This document shows positions 24,218-34,812 of a DNA stretch of 64,000 bases, in pieces. Both the position numbers and the translations under genes were made by a program. Every line of letters begins with the position of its first letter. Positions within the stretch are counted from its first letter, which is position 1. The notes below the pieces were generated by a model. The model worked only from the letters and a program-made list of their open reading frames with translations. It had not been told where the DNA came from and searched no databases. Source of the stretch: Diphasiastrum complanatum (taxonomy: Eukaryota > Streptophyta > Lycopodiopsida > Lycopodiales > Lycopodiaceae); NCBI GenBank assembly GCA_029204225.1, contig CM055106.1, positions 44,181,003 to 44,245,002 of the forward strand, in the 5' to 3' direction.

Positions 24218-24748
24218 TGTCATGTACTACTAGTACATTAGTGCTTATCAATGCATCAGAATATCCATTGTAAGCTTTGTAGGCCCAAAAGGAGCTATTA
24301 GCCTTAAGAACAAGGTGGTTCCCTCTTTAGGACCTCCAAAGCAACTAATAAGGATAATAGGCCAACAAGGGCCCAATGTAGTCTAAATAATAACAAGGTC
24401 TAACTATCTTTTAAGATAGTTATGTTTAGTTAAATAAGAGCATTGTCTATAACTAGGCAAGAGACATCATTTTGTGAATCTTTTGGCTCATTTGCAAGTG
24501 AGAGCTTCTAGCTTCCTTGTGAATGTGAGCCATAGGGATCTTCATTGCTAGGTCTCATGTGCTCTATCCACATGATCAATGCTCCATTTCCATTGATTGT
24601 ACTCTTTCTTTCATTGCTAATGCAATTCCATTGTCATCTCATTGTTTCTAGCTTTCTATTGATATGCTATCATGAATGTCTTGTTATCTTCTTGCTTCTA
24701 GCTTTACTTCATTGCTATTGCTATTAGTTTGGGATTCGGCACATGACA
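24218..24748 (+). repeat. 5' LTR of element L
   Basis: This 531-bp LTR starts TGTCATG and ends CATGACA. It differs from the 534-bp right copy by few substitutions and short indels, which suggests a fairly recent insertion. Confidence 0.93.
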
Positions 24749-24753
24749 TTTCT

Positions 24754-24765
24754 TGGTATCAGAGC
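24754..24765 (+). other. Primer-binding site of element L, initiator tRNA-Met type
   Basis: TGGTATCAGAGC begins five bases after the LTR end at 24748. Confidence 0.85.
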
Positions 24766-25025
24766 TTAGATCCATGATTCATGATGATTCTATGAGAATT
24801 CCATTAGATTTGATGAGTTCATTATTTTTGTAGCTTTCTTTTTGCTAATTTTTAACTTTGAATTTTTCAGTTCTGTTCAGCCAAATTTTTACCATTCAAT
24901 TTTTCATTTTTCATTATTAATTTGATTCAAAAGCTTTGTTTTAGCTTTAATTTTCACCAATTTGCAAGGCATTTGGATAAGAGATGCAAAAGTTATTGCA
25001 CTTTTTCCAAAGGCTGTCAAAATAG

Positions 25026-25841
25026 ATGACTACCCAAAAAAATTCAATTGCAAATACAATGTCAATGCAAGCACATCGAAAATCAGTTGAGGACAACAAA
25101 CATGATGCGGAGGATTATGAGGACAATATTTTTGTTTTCAATATTGATCTTCAATTGAGCAGTACAAGGGCCGATTCAGGCAAAGAAGTTGTCAATGAGG
25201 CAAATCACTCAAGGATCCTATCTTCCTTGAGATCACCAGAATTATCACATCACATTCAACCAGAAAACTTGTCTGAAACATCTTGTGCAATGGGATTAAT
25301 AGACAAGGATACAACTGATCTATATGAATGTTTCACATTCAGTATAGAGTGCACAACAAAATGTGATGAAACTTGTATTATACAAGCTGGAAATTGTCCT
25401 AACTATAAGACGGGACAAACAATCAAAGATCCATTATATCACAATTTCCAGTTTGTGGTTCATAATATTGGAGATATCAATATTTTCAAACATGATGACA
25501 TAATCTACAAATGATTTTTTGTAGAGACTTTGAGTGAAAGAGATATCCTCACTCTTTGCAACCATCTCATTCACTTGATGTTTTTGGAAATGAATGTCCA
25601 TTCAGAATATCATTTATCATTTTCAGAGATGATCAATCAAAGCATATTAGTCCCTAAGTCGGGGATTGATTATGCCAATAATTCCTTCATGCAGGATCTT
25701 CATAGCTCAAATGCAAAGCTTATGGTTATCATCAAAGCATTTGGACTGAACAACAAAGTGACTACCCAACAACATGACAAAATCTTCAGACCAGCACAGC
25801 CATACGCAATGCTCAAATATAATCCTACAGGAATTGGATAG
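25026..25841 (+). CDS. Unidentified frame inside element L, one internal TGA
   Basis: From ATG 25026 a frame runs 162 codons to TGA at 25512-25514. It then continues in the same frame for about 109 codons to a TAG after 25841. The whole is 271 codons with one stop. The first half is hydrophilic, rich in Asp/Glu/Ser (DNKHDAEDYEDN). A Cys cluster follows at about residues 108-125 (CTTKCDETCIIQAGNC). The second half is more hydrophobic (LCNHLIHLMFLEMNV). No CCHC knuckle of the retroviral type and no protease, RT or integrase motif is visible. It sits where gag-pol should be, so it may be a captured host or element segment. It may be read through or already decayed. Confidence 0.45.
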
Positions 25842-26154
25842 ATCATCCAATTTGTTATGATGTCGAGGAAGCAAACAAAAGAGGATATTGTGGTATACTT
25901 TGTCCATTCCACATAGATTGATTGCCAACAAGCAATATGGTACTTCATCAAACTCTTCTTCGACCATCAGTTTTCCTCCATGGGAATGATGATTACAGTC
26001 TAAAGCCAACAAAATGACTTCAATTTGGTAGCTCTGGATCTGTAAAGAGGCAATAAATTTGTGGACAACACATCCTCATTAATCTTGACGACTTAACCAA
26101 GGCGATCAATCTGATCAGACAAGTGCCTGCATTTTTTTTTAGGACAAAAATGTT
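25842..26154 (+). other. 3' interior of element L, no gene
   Basis: Only short frames follow the TAG, with no recognisable domain, up to the purine tract. Confidence 0.5.
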
Positions 26155-26167
26155 TAAGTAGGGGACT
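26155..26167 (+). other. Polypurine-like tract of element L
   Basis: A G-rich tract (AAGTAGGGGACT) directly precedes the right LTR start at 26168. Confidence 0.55.
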
Positions 26168-26701
26168 TGTCATGTACTACTAGTACATTAGTGCTTATCA
26201 ATGCATTAGAATATCCATTGTAAGCTTTGTAGGCCCAAAAGGAGCTATTATCCTTAAGAACAAGGTGGTTCTCTCTGTAGGCCCTCCAAAGCAACTAATA
26301 AGAATAATAGGCCAACAAGGGGCCAATGTAGTCTAAATAATACTTAACAAGGTCTAATTATCTTTCAAGATAGAAATGTTTAGTTGAGTAAGACCATTGT
26401 CTATACTAGGCAAGAGACATCATTTTGTGAATCTTTTGGCTTATTTGCAAGTGAGAGCTTCTAGCTTCCTTGTGAATGTGAGCCATAGATATCTCCATTG
26501 CTAGGTCTCATGTGTTCTATCCACATGATCAATGCTCCATTTCCATTGATTGTACTCTTTCTTTCATTGCTAATGCAATTTCATTGTGATCTCATTGTTT
26601 CTAGCTTTCTATTGATATGCTATCATGAATGTCTTGGTATCTTCTTGCTTCTAGCTTTACTTCATTGCTATTGCTATTAGTTTGGGATTTGGCACATGAC
26701 A
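26168..26701 (+). repeat. 3' LTR of element L
   Basis: This 534-bp copy of the left LTR ends CATGACA at 26701, followed by the second AATCA. Confidence 0.93.
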
Positions 26702-27190
26702 AATCACCAATATCAAGAGAGAAGATATAGAAGAAAACAAGAGGATAGAAGAAGAAAGCTCTCCAAATATGAAAAGAACATCTGATAAGTTTCTCCACAC
26801 TGATCCTGCTATATAAAGTAGTTTGTCCACTTGCCAAATATTGTCCTAATTGGTAGTCTCCAAGTACTTACCAAAAAACCTAGTTTTATTTGACTAGATT
26901 CAATGTATCTCAATCAACCAATCAAAGTAGGTCCAAATCCAACCTTATCACTTCACCTACTTGCTAAAAATAGTAAGGACACTATTCTAGGCCTTATTGA
27001 CATAATGAAATAAATGGTGAAGTTGAAATCTAAGTTTGGCCTCCAAATTGCCAAATAGAACCAACAGAACTAGTTGACACTATAAAGTCAAGACAAGTGC
27101 ACAACAATTTTCAAGACCAATGCAAGGCAAATTGGAGAAATGTTATTTTGTGTACTTTGACCTTTTTCAAGGTTAGTTTTTTCTCAATTT
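26702..27190 (-). repeat. Right part of element K leader/LTR; contains a dispersed repeat
   Basis: No gene is seen. About 26815-27090 is similar to 8690-8990. Orientation of the neighbouring gag makes this the upstream (5') side of element K. No tRNA-Met PBS was found on the minus strand, so the LTR border is unresolved. Confidence 0.4.
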
Positions 27191-27324
27191 GAAGTACCTT
27201 GTTCTTGTCTCATGTCAATAATTAGATTTTTCATTTCTACTATTTTATGCAATTATATATTTTTGCTTCATCTTTCTTACTTGTTGACTTCCACACTACC
27301 TATCCTTGGATCGGTTTCTACTTG

Positions 27325-27520
27325 CACTACCACTATCGACGCACACACTAAGCATATAGAAATTAGATGTCATTTCATTAGAGAGAAGCTTTTATCTAAA
27401 AAAAATGATGTGGTTCATTGCAAAACAGGAGATCAACTAGATAACATTTTTACAAAACCTTTGACTTCAAATAAGTTTGAGTTTTTGCTAGAAAAACTTA
27501 ATATTTGTAAAATACATTAG
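27325..27520 (+). pseudogene. C-terminal end of Copia RNase H
   Basis: The end of the frame 27212-27520 carries AHTKHIEIRCHFIREKLL, VHCKTGDQLDNIFTKPL and FEFLLEKLNICKIH. These are the last conserved blocks of Copia RNase H, ending at a natural stop. The first 35 or so codons of the open frame are unrelated. A purine-rich stretch GGCTTAAGGAGAG and a probable LTR follow, as at the 3' end of a Copia element. Everything upstream of the RNase H tail is missing. Confidence 0.85.
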
Positions 27521-27532
27521 GCTTAAGGAGAG

Positions 27533-27760
27533 TATTAAATTAAGTCTTAATTACATTAGGCTTTTTAACTCAACATACTATATATAATTTTTTTTTTAAA
27601 TCTTCACATGCACATATCACTCTTGTCTTGTCTGATCTTGAATGTTAATTAGTCTGTTGTTATTGATGTGTCTGATTCACTTGTTCATTTAATTCCACAG
27701 CTTGGTTTGGTCTTGTTGAATGTTGTGTTCATCTCAAACGTAGATTAGCAGTGTCTGACT
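27533..27760 (+). mobile_element. Probable start of the 3' LTR after the RNase H tail
   Basis: TATTAAATTAAGTCTTAATT begins right after the purine tract. Copia LTRs often start TGTTAAAT, so the first TG may have changed to TA. The right end was not located and the coordinates are approximate. Confidence 0.35.
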
Positions 27761-27949
27761 ACATTTTGGAGGACTGTAGGAATGATACAACTGGCAGTGA
27801 CCAACGATCATATATGAACTCCATCCATCTCATCATTGCTTTCATGCAACATGTTCTCATTGTAGCACAAGAGGGAGGAGAAGGACATGGGAAAGCCACG
27901 AGTGGGAGAAGAGCAATAGGGATACAACCTCTCTAGTAAACATGCACAA

Positions 27950-28668
27950 ATAAAGTGTTACAATTCAGCTCATGTCACAAGAACAGAGGAGCAAATACCC
28001 CTATGTGAATTGCAACACCAAGAGATAAAAGTGATAGAAAAATGCGGAAGCTCAAATGTAGAAGCAAGAATTATCTAGTTTCTACTACTACAACATATGG
28101 CAGACAATAATTACAGATTTACTGCATGAGAATGGAAATAATGGGCGGACAAACAAATGAATCAATCAGACATAAAACATTTGCAGATTACTTTGACTAA
28201 TGCACTCTTGCATTTATATCATCTGAATTACAGATTTTCCAACATAACTTGTGCGCTGTTTGGATCTCAAACAACACATCACCATAAGAGAGCTACTTTC
28301 TCCTACGAACAACTAGTATCATGTACTAACCACACTTCTTTGTCTCTCGTTAATCCTTTATATAGAGAATGGAGAGACAATTGATCTTATCCTACTAATT
28401 AAACGAACATCCTAATTCTAATTACTTTTAGCTAGTTGTCCTTGTCCACTTATGCTTTCCTGCATTTTGTTATTCGCATTGTCTATTCACGATCAGGTTC
28501 CAATTTCGCAAAAGTGCAAAATACGCAAAAAGTGCGACAAGAGCCTAAAAATGCCTATCATGCAAATTTGGTTTTTCAAAAAATGTGAAGGCCAAAATTC
28601 CCAAAGAGAGAAGACTACCGGAAATCCTGAAGCTGCTGAAGGTTTTGGAAGTTCACAAATCTCCAACA
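27950..28668 (-). mobile_element. Probable 3' LTR of reverse Copia element E
   Basis: On the minus strand a tract AAGAGGGAGC is followed by TGTTGGAGATTTG starting at 28668, the expected purine tract plus LTR start after the RNase H end at 28694. The left limit is uncertain. It does not resemble the 279-bp LTR at the other end of element E, so E may be a chimera. Confidence 0.4.
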
Positions 28669-28693
28669 GCTCCCTCTTGGACTCAAAAAACTT

Positions 28694-29326
28694 TCATCCG
28701 ATTCTCATTGATATTCTGTGCTTTTCAAACTGGATCTTGTTTTGAGACTTTGTGAGTACATCTGCCATCATGTCGAATGATTTAACATATTGAATCATCA
28801 ACTCCTTTTTATGAATCAGATCTCTAATGTGGTGGTACTTCAGTGGAATGTGCTTGGTCTTGGAGTGAAAAATAGGATCCTTGGTGAGGTGGATGGCACT
28901 TTGGCTATCCATATACATTATAGTGGGCTGAACCTGTGGCTCACTCAACTCGTTCAATAGCATTTGAAGCCACACTATCTCATTTGCTTTTTTAGATGCA
29001 GCAACATATTCCGCTTCACACGAGGACTGAGCAACCAAGGTCTGCTTCTTGCATATCCAGTTTACTATTGATCCGCAAAGCACAATACATCCACCAGAGA
29101 CAAACTTACGATCATCTCTGTTTCTAGCCTGAGTGGCATCACTGTATGCAAGTAATTCAAAATTAGAATCACTTCTAAAGGTTATCCCATACCTAGTTGT
29201 ACTTTTAATGTACTGAACGACTCTCTTGGCCATTCTCCAATGCTTCTCGCCTAGATTACCAGCGAATTGGCTAAGTGAGTATACCGCCATAGCAATGTCA
29301 GGTCTAGTGCAGACTGCTAGATACAT
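28694..29326 (-). pseudogene. Copia RNase H with end of RT (element E)
   Basis: A clean 210-codon frame reads MYLAVCTRPDIAMAVYSLSQF, WRMAKRVVQYIKSTTRYG, LLAYSDATQARNRDDRK, CKKQTLVAQSSCEAEYVAA, IVWLQMLL, MDSQSAIHLTKDPIFHSKTKHI and MADVLTK. This is a full-length Copia RNase H, with D, E and D catalytic candidates in place. The C-terminus ends FEKHRISMRIG. It is the best kept part of element E. Its RT upstream is frameshifted. Confidence 0.9.
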
Positions 29327-30102
29327 GAGGCTGCCAATAAGGTTCTGGTACGCATTGTTGTCATTCTCCCCTTTTCTGCATCATCTTTTGGGTAGTCTTC
29401 CTTGGTCAATCTTGTTCCTACTTCCATAGGAGTGCATTTTTCTTTGCACTCAATCATCTTGTAATCTTTCAAAATCTTCAACTCATATTTTTCTTGTGTT
29501 AGGTGGAGAATTCATCTGCACCTGTCTCGGTCTATCTATAGTCCCACAAATATCCGCGCTTCTTCAAGATCTAAAATGTCAAACTCATCAGATATCTGAG
29601 TTTTTATTTTCTGGATTAATTTCAGGCAATTTCCTATTATAGAGAATCATCAACAAACAGTGTCATGAATACAAAATTGTCACCATCTTTGATTATATAT
29701 ATATTGTAGTCAGGTAACAAGGTATGCATTCCGATTGACTTAAGATAAAGATCAATTCTACTATGGCATGCTCTTGCAGTCTGTTTCAATCCATAAATGT
29801 ATTTTGTCAAATTCTGGATGATCCTTATACACAAAACCTCATGGTTGTGTCATATATATTTCTTCATCAATGTTCCCATATATGAACGCTGCTTTCACAT
29901 CAATCTGGTGAATTGCTAGATTGTATCTCGGAGCATATGCTAAGAGTGTTCTTATGCTAGCCATTTTCACTGTGGGGGAGAAGGTTTTAAAATAATCAAT
30001 TCCTTCCTTTTGTGAGAAACCTCTTGCTACTAATCTGGCTTTGTAGCGGACCACTGCACCTGCCGCATTCGTTTTCCTTTTGACAACCTCAACATGCACC
30101 AA
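29327..30102 (-). pseudogene. Copia reverse transcriptase (element E), frameshifted
   Basis: The frame 30102-29839 begins VRYKARLVARGFSQKEGIDYFKTFSP and reaches LAIHQIDVKAAFIYGNIDEEIYM. The frame 29834-29637 has YGLKQTARACHSRIDLYL, DYNIYI and MTLFVDDSL, the catalytic box in the form FVDD. The part 29636-29327 is broken. The N-terminus is odd: VEVVKRKTNAAGAV is joined almost directly to integrase sequence, so the linker and integrase end have been deleted near 30100. Confidence 0.85.
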
Positions 30103-30586
30103 GCTGCATCCATTAGCATCATGTTCTTCCTTTTCACCACACCATTATGTTGTGGGGTATGAGAAATGGTAAACTGCCTAGAACTGCCTTTCTTTCTATA
30201 TTGCTCTTTGAATTCATTGCTAGTATATCCATTGTCAGATCGTAGTGCCTTGAATTTGCTATGTAATTGTCTTTCTTCATAGGCTTGATAGCACTTGAAC
30301 TTTGCAAAGACTTCTGATTTTAATTTCAAAAAAGAAATCACAGTCATATGACTGTAATCATCAATAAATGTGACAAAATATCTTGATCATGATAATGAGT
30401 CAACTGCCATTGGTCCACACAGATCTGAGTGTACCAGCTCAAGTGGCACCTTCGCTCTGGTTGCCTGACCTGAGAAGGATTCTTGACTCTATTTCCCTAG
30501 AGTACAAATCTGATAGAAATCTAGATATGGTTGGGGTACATTTACCCCCATCACCAGACCTTCATTTTTCATCTGATAGAGCATTT
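30030..30586 (-). pseudogene. Copia integrase fragment (element E)
   Basis: The frame 30347-30030 shows VFAKFKCYQAYEERQLHSK, ALRSDNGYTSNEFKEQY, FTISHTPQHNGVVKRKN and MLMDAAWCML, covering the second Asp and Glu of the DDE core. It then runs into RT-derived sequence. The segment 30350-30586 keeps the first part of integrase in broken frames. The C-terminal half of integrase is absent because of the deletion at about 30100. Confidence 0.8.
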
Positions 30587-31031
30587 TCATGTTGATATGC
30601 CCCATTCTTTTATGCCGCAGTTCTGATTCGTTGTCATGAGAGGTGGTAGCAATGCATTTTTCACTCCCTCTGAAACTGTGACCTGGTACAAATTGCCCCT
30701 TCTGGGTGCAGTTACAATGACCTTGTTAGAGCATCTGTCATGTAATCTACATTTGTTATGATCAAAATAGATCTTCATGCCCAGATTTGCCATTCTTGCG
30801 ACACATAACAAGTCCTTCTTCAATGATGGCAGGCAAGAGATCTAGATGTGCAGCATTCTGTTTCTCCAACTGATAGGCCTTGTCTGTGAATCCTCACACG
30901 GTTTCACACCTAGCAGACCTCTGTATGCTAGAAACCATGCACTAGTGCATCACTTTCCGTCTCCAGCCCGCCGTGAACCCCGAACTTTCAGAAGACTTTT
31001 CTTTTCCTGAAGCTCTCTTCAACAACGACAT
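30587..31031 (-). pseudogene. Gag start and protease/pre-integrase remnant (element E)
   Basis: A minus-strand ATG at 31031, 25 bp after the PBS, opens MSLLKRASGKEKSSES, possibly the gag start, but it breaks after about 30 codons. The frame 30823-30587 has MKKDLLCVARMANLGMKIYF and NKCRLHDR, then RRGNLYQV, which fits the end of a Copia protease region going into the pre-integrase domain. Nearly all of gag is therefore deleted. Confidence 0.6.
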
Positions 31032-31055
31032 TGTACTGTGTAGACTCCCTATATG

Positions 31056-31067
31056 GCTTTGATACCA
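31056..31067 (-). other. Primer-binding site of element E
   Basis: On the minus strand the sequence is TGGTATCAAAGC, a common one-base variant of the tRNA-Met site. It directly abuts the LTR at 31068. Confidence 0.75.
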
Positions 31068-31346
31068 ACTTAGAATTTTCTTTGAACAGAAACACGGATC
31101 ATACTACACAGTAACACAGACAGAAAACACTCTCCATAGTAAGGTCACATAGCAACTGTATTTCTCAAAATGAAATTATACTGTACATATAGTTCTTCAC
31201 TCAAGCAACCCATGCATGATCTAGGTTGCCGTTGACAGGACACGTGTCCCGTCGACTCGTCTCGTGGTGAGGTTAACTGATCCTTATCGACTGATAGGAC
31301 TCACATCATAGTACAGTAACACAGTGAATCTACTTTAACTCTAACT
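31068..31346 (-). repeat. 5' LTR of element E (279 bp)
   Basis: The stretch lies next to the PBS and is closely similar to 40034-40301, the 3' LTR of element F. Shared blocks include the tracts around ACACAGTAACACAGAC and CCCGTCGACTCG. On the minus strand both copies start AGTTA(A/G)A rather than TG. It is followed on the right by GTACC-rich tandem repeat. Confidence 0.75.
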
Positions 31347-33060
31347 AGTAGTACCAAAGTATCATACACAGGTAGTACCAGAATGGTAGAAAGTACCTAC
31401 ATGTAGTACCAAAGCATCATATGCAGGTAGTACCAAAGTACCAAAGCATCTTATAGTACCAAAGTACCAAACATATAGAAAGTACAAGAACCCTAATTGG
31501 TAGTCTAGAGGATCAAATTGTTACATGATAGGTTCAAATAGTACCAATCTTTGGTACTCAAAAGTTTCACGAACACATAAACATTACAAAAATAGTACAA
31601 ATCTTGTAAAATTGGTAGTAACTAAAGTTTAAATTCCACCAAATGGTAAACAACACTAAAATAGTACCAAAAAGACCACAAAGGATTGTATGCGAGCTGC
31701 GAACACAAATAAATATTAAAAAAAAAGTACCCAATTTTATAGTTTTATGGGTAAAATGTGGTTATGAGAAGTCTAAATAGTACCTATTTGGTAGATTTAA
31801 AAAAAAAATGAGACACTTACTATAAAAGAAGCTAATTTGGTAGTCGGGAGGATCAGAATTGGTACACTATAAGTTATTGTAGTACCATTCTTTTGTATTC
31901 AAGAGTTTTACCATAATAAAAATAGTACCAAAATAGTACAAAATCTATAAAATTAGTACCCAACTACTGGAGTATACTACCAATTGGTGTAACAACACTA
32001 AAGCAGTACCAAAAAGGCCGAATCGTGCTGTGTGCAAACTGCAAATAAGACGAAATTTTAAAAATACAGAACTAAATGTTGTAAATTCTAAAATAAAAAT
32101 TGTACACACTATAAATCTTAGTAGACCAATTTGGATGATTTTAGAATGAAAATGAGACACCAAGTATTAAAGAACCTATTTTGGTAGTCTATTGTATCAA
32201 AAATTGTTACACAATAAGTTCTGGTAGTACCAATACAAACATTCAATACAAATATTCAAACATTCATATACAAACATTCAATACAAATATTGCTTAATTA
32301 GTAGGAATCAGTGGCAAACGACTTCGAGGCTTCAATGTTAAAACATAAAAACAAACCAACATGTACCAACAAGTACCAATAGTATCAAACTTTGGTAGTC
32401 TTAGGTCTAAAAAAATGTCAAAATGCAGTCGGACATAATTTTCTTGTTGTTGCACATTGCACGTTGAATGGCTGTTTATAAGCTTTTTAAAATACCAAAG
32501 TACCACAAATAAAATAATCAGTTGTGCAAAAACTACTGCAAGTCTCAAAGTACAAAACAATAGTTTTGAAACACCTGAAATATTACAAGTACCAAAAGTT
32601 CCAAAATATTAAAAAGCACCAAACAGCTAAATGCTAGTAGATCGAAAAGTACCAAAATGTTGCAAGCAACAAATTGAAGAAACATTTAAAAACTACCAAA
32701 ACTATCAAAAGCACCAAAGAGCAACAAACAACAGTACTTTCCGCACACTAGAAGTATAAAATGTTCCATGAGGTCCAAACAACAAAATGAAAAGTTACTT
32801 AAAAAGAATATAGAGTACCAAAAGTACCAAAAATATATCTTACACAAGTTTTCATAAGTACCAAACAGAAAATAAATAGTTGTTTATAAGCTTCTACAAG
32901 TACCAAAATAGTCGCAAAAGTTCAAAAGAGCAAAATATCAATTGAGTAAAAACTACAAAACACTTCCAAACAGCAAGAGGTGGAGTGTGTATTTGCAGAA
33001 CCAAAGAACAAAACCAAAGAATAGGAGTATCAAAGATCAATTTCAACAGTGCAAAAGAAC
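31347..33060. repeat. GTACC-rich tandem repeat, unit about 340 bp
   Basis: The region is AT-rich, without genes, and studded with (T)AGTACCAAA. A landmark of the form TTGGTAGTC-x-(G)GATCA...TTACA recurs at about 31497, 31834 and 32178, giving a period near 340 bp over at least three units. The right half (32230-33060) is more degenerate but keeps the same words. Related pieces occur at 39836-40030 and 56285-56645. Confidence 0.75.
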
Positions 33061-33148
33061 AACAGTACCAAGAAAACGGAAATCCAAAAAAAGAAGGACC
33101 TAAGTGTCATCAAGAAGATGTATAGGATGCCTAACAACACTCTTTCTT

Positions 33149-33847
33149 TCAATCCTTTGTCGGCATGTCTTTTTTGTTGGGAGACACTTGAGTGTATGAG
33201 TTCCAAAAGGCATACACCAGTTCCTTGACCTGAGCCGTGATTATGCTACCTCTAGGCAATTGGCTCTTATAGGCACTCAGGGCAGAACTAGCTGCATCAA
33301 TATTTTTGCAATGAACACCCAAAGCACCTACAATTCTCGAATGAGGGAGATTCATTGTGCCATCAGCTTTATTTAGTACCATCACAAGCGAAGGTCTCTT
33401 CACGAAGAGTTCATTCGCCAAGTGGGGCACCTTAATTTGACTGAGGGTGTTACAGATGTTAGAAAAATATTGCTTTCAACAGTATTAGATGATATTTGAA
33501 GCTCCCGAAGAGTTGGTCGCAAAAGTAGTTTCTGGCTCTCTCTGAATACCGATTGAAAATTATTGTATATGTCTTCGCCAATATTTTTGTCATAGCTAAA
33601 CAGATTCATTTTCTTGTTTTGACGTCATCTACTGAAGGTTGATCTCCAAGCCTCCTAAAAAAATTTTCTTTCATTCTCTGTTCCCATTTCTTACCAGCCC
33701 AATAGTCTCTCATTGCAACTTTGTCTGCGTAGTGACAAGGTTCCATGCTGGGTCACTTGCATACGTCTCATGCATTGTAGGAAAAAATGTTGGAATATCC
33801 GAAATTGAATCTGTGAAATATATATTGTTGTCTTGAAGACTATCCAT
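33149..33847 (-). pseudogene. Unidentified protein-coding pseudogene
   Basis: A minus-strand ATG at 33847 in good context (AACATGG) starts MDSLQDNNIYFTDSISDIP. Frame shifts near 33720, 33605 and 33430 then lead through KKWEQRMKENFFRRLGD, YNNFQSVFRESQKLLLRP and finally a clean 93-codon frame with VKRPSLVMVLNKADGTMNLPH and IVGALGVHCKNIDAASSAL. The pieces add up to about 230 codons. Composition is that of a soluble globular protein. I recognise no retroelement or transposase domain. It could be a retroposed or captured host gene, or an ORF of an unknown mobile element. Confidence 0.5.
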
Positions 33848-34130
33848 GTTGGAATCATCTGCTATTCTGTGCACAAACTAATCGATCAGACAAAGAGCTC
33901 GATCAAATAGATCACTATCAACAAGAAAGACCTGGATCAGCCACAATGTGATCAGAAAGAGCACGATCAGCAAGAAAGAGATTTATCAGACCATATTGAG
34001 AGATCTTGCGAAGGAGATCAGAGAGAGAGCTAGAGTGGGAGATCTTTCGAACGCACTGAGAGAGAGAGAGAGAACAAGCTAGATTGCGAGAGAGGCATAG
34101 CTAGAGCAAGAGCAAGAGAGAGAAGCCGGC
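33848..34130 (-). promoter_or_regulatory. CT-rich leader upstream of the unidentified pseudogene
   Basis: On the minus strand this stretch is rich in CTCTCT and GATC-containing short repeats. It leads directly to the ATG at 33847. CT-rich 5' untranslated leaders are common in plant genes. No TATA box was found right of it. Confidence 0.4.
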
Positions 34131-34812
34131 GGCCAGCTGTCCCACAACAGAAGTCATTATTAAGCAATTATTAGAAATACACACTTGCAAATCTGTTACA
34201 AACAGTCATAGTCTCTTCATCTCTAGTGAATCCCATTTAGAATGTTAAACAATAAACATTTTTTTGAGTGCATTTCTATTTAAAAAAGGTAGTGTCCTTG
34301 AGAGTCCATGTTGTACCACCAAATCATGCTTTTAGCCATTGGCATATAGTAGATTTATGACATGCCTGTGTGGCTTGCTACAAAAGCCTATGGTAGTCCT
34401 ATGTGGCTTACAACATGGGAACTACCAACCCTACATGGTTTTCCACATGGCAGGCCTATGTGGCTTGCCACATGGTAGCTTGCGAGCCCCACCTCTCTCT
34501 TGTTGGAGTTAATCTTACTCCTACTCATCTAACTGGCCTCCAATTCACTCATGTAAATCACTCTCTCAAAGTAGTCTGTAGAAAATGAACTATTTTTGAA
34601 ACAATCTTCAGAAATGAATTGTTTGTCACACAGTTCGTATTTTTACTTGCAATCTTCAAAAGTTGACAAAGTTTTCTACTTAACATTTCAAGCATTCTGA
34701 GCACAAAAGGTTTTTGCGAAAAATGCGACAAAGGTGTTCTACTCAAGATTTTGGACCATTTATGGCACCCAAGAAATGCGACATTTTTTTGAATAATGCG
34801 AGGAATGTGACA
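34131..34812. other. No gene seen; short local repeats at 34365-34475
   Basis: A degenerate unit built on TATGTGGCTTGCCACATG occurs about four times between 34365 and 34475. Near 34310-34345 a short antisense stretch resembles 4920-4980, near the end of the family A gag copy. The rest holds nothing recognisable. Confidence 0.4.

Larger units (their letters stand above)
24218..26701 (+). mobile_element. Compact LTR retroelement L with exact ends and AATCA target duplication
   Basis: Two near-identical LTRs (TGTCATGTACTACTAG ... GGCACATGACA) bound a 1.42-kb interior. AATCA stands at 24213-24217 and again at 26702-26706, a perfect 5-bp target duplication. A Copia-type PBS follows the left LTR and a G-rich tract precedes the right LTR. 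The interior holds one unusual reading frame and no gag, protease, integrase or RT, so movement needed enzymes from elsewhere. It is inserted in the leader side of reverse Copia element K. Confidence 0.92.

Noticed and set aside
34365-34475. Possible CRISPR-like array of short repeats
   Set aside because: The units are degenerate, few and without regular spacers, and the context is plant nuclear DNA.
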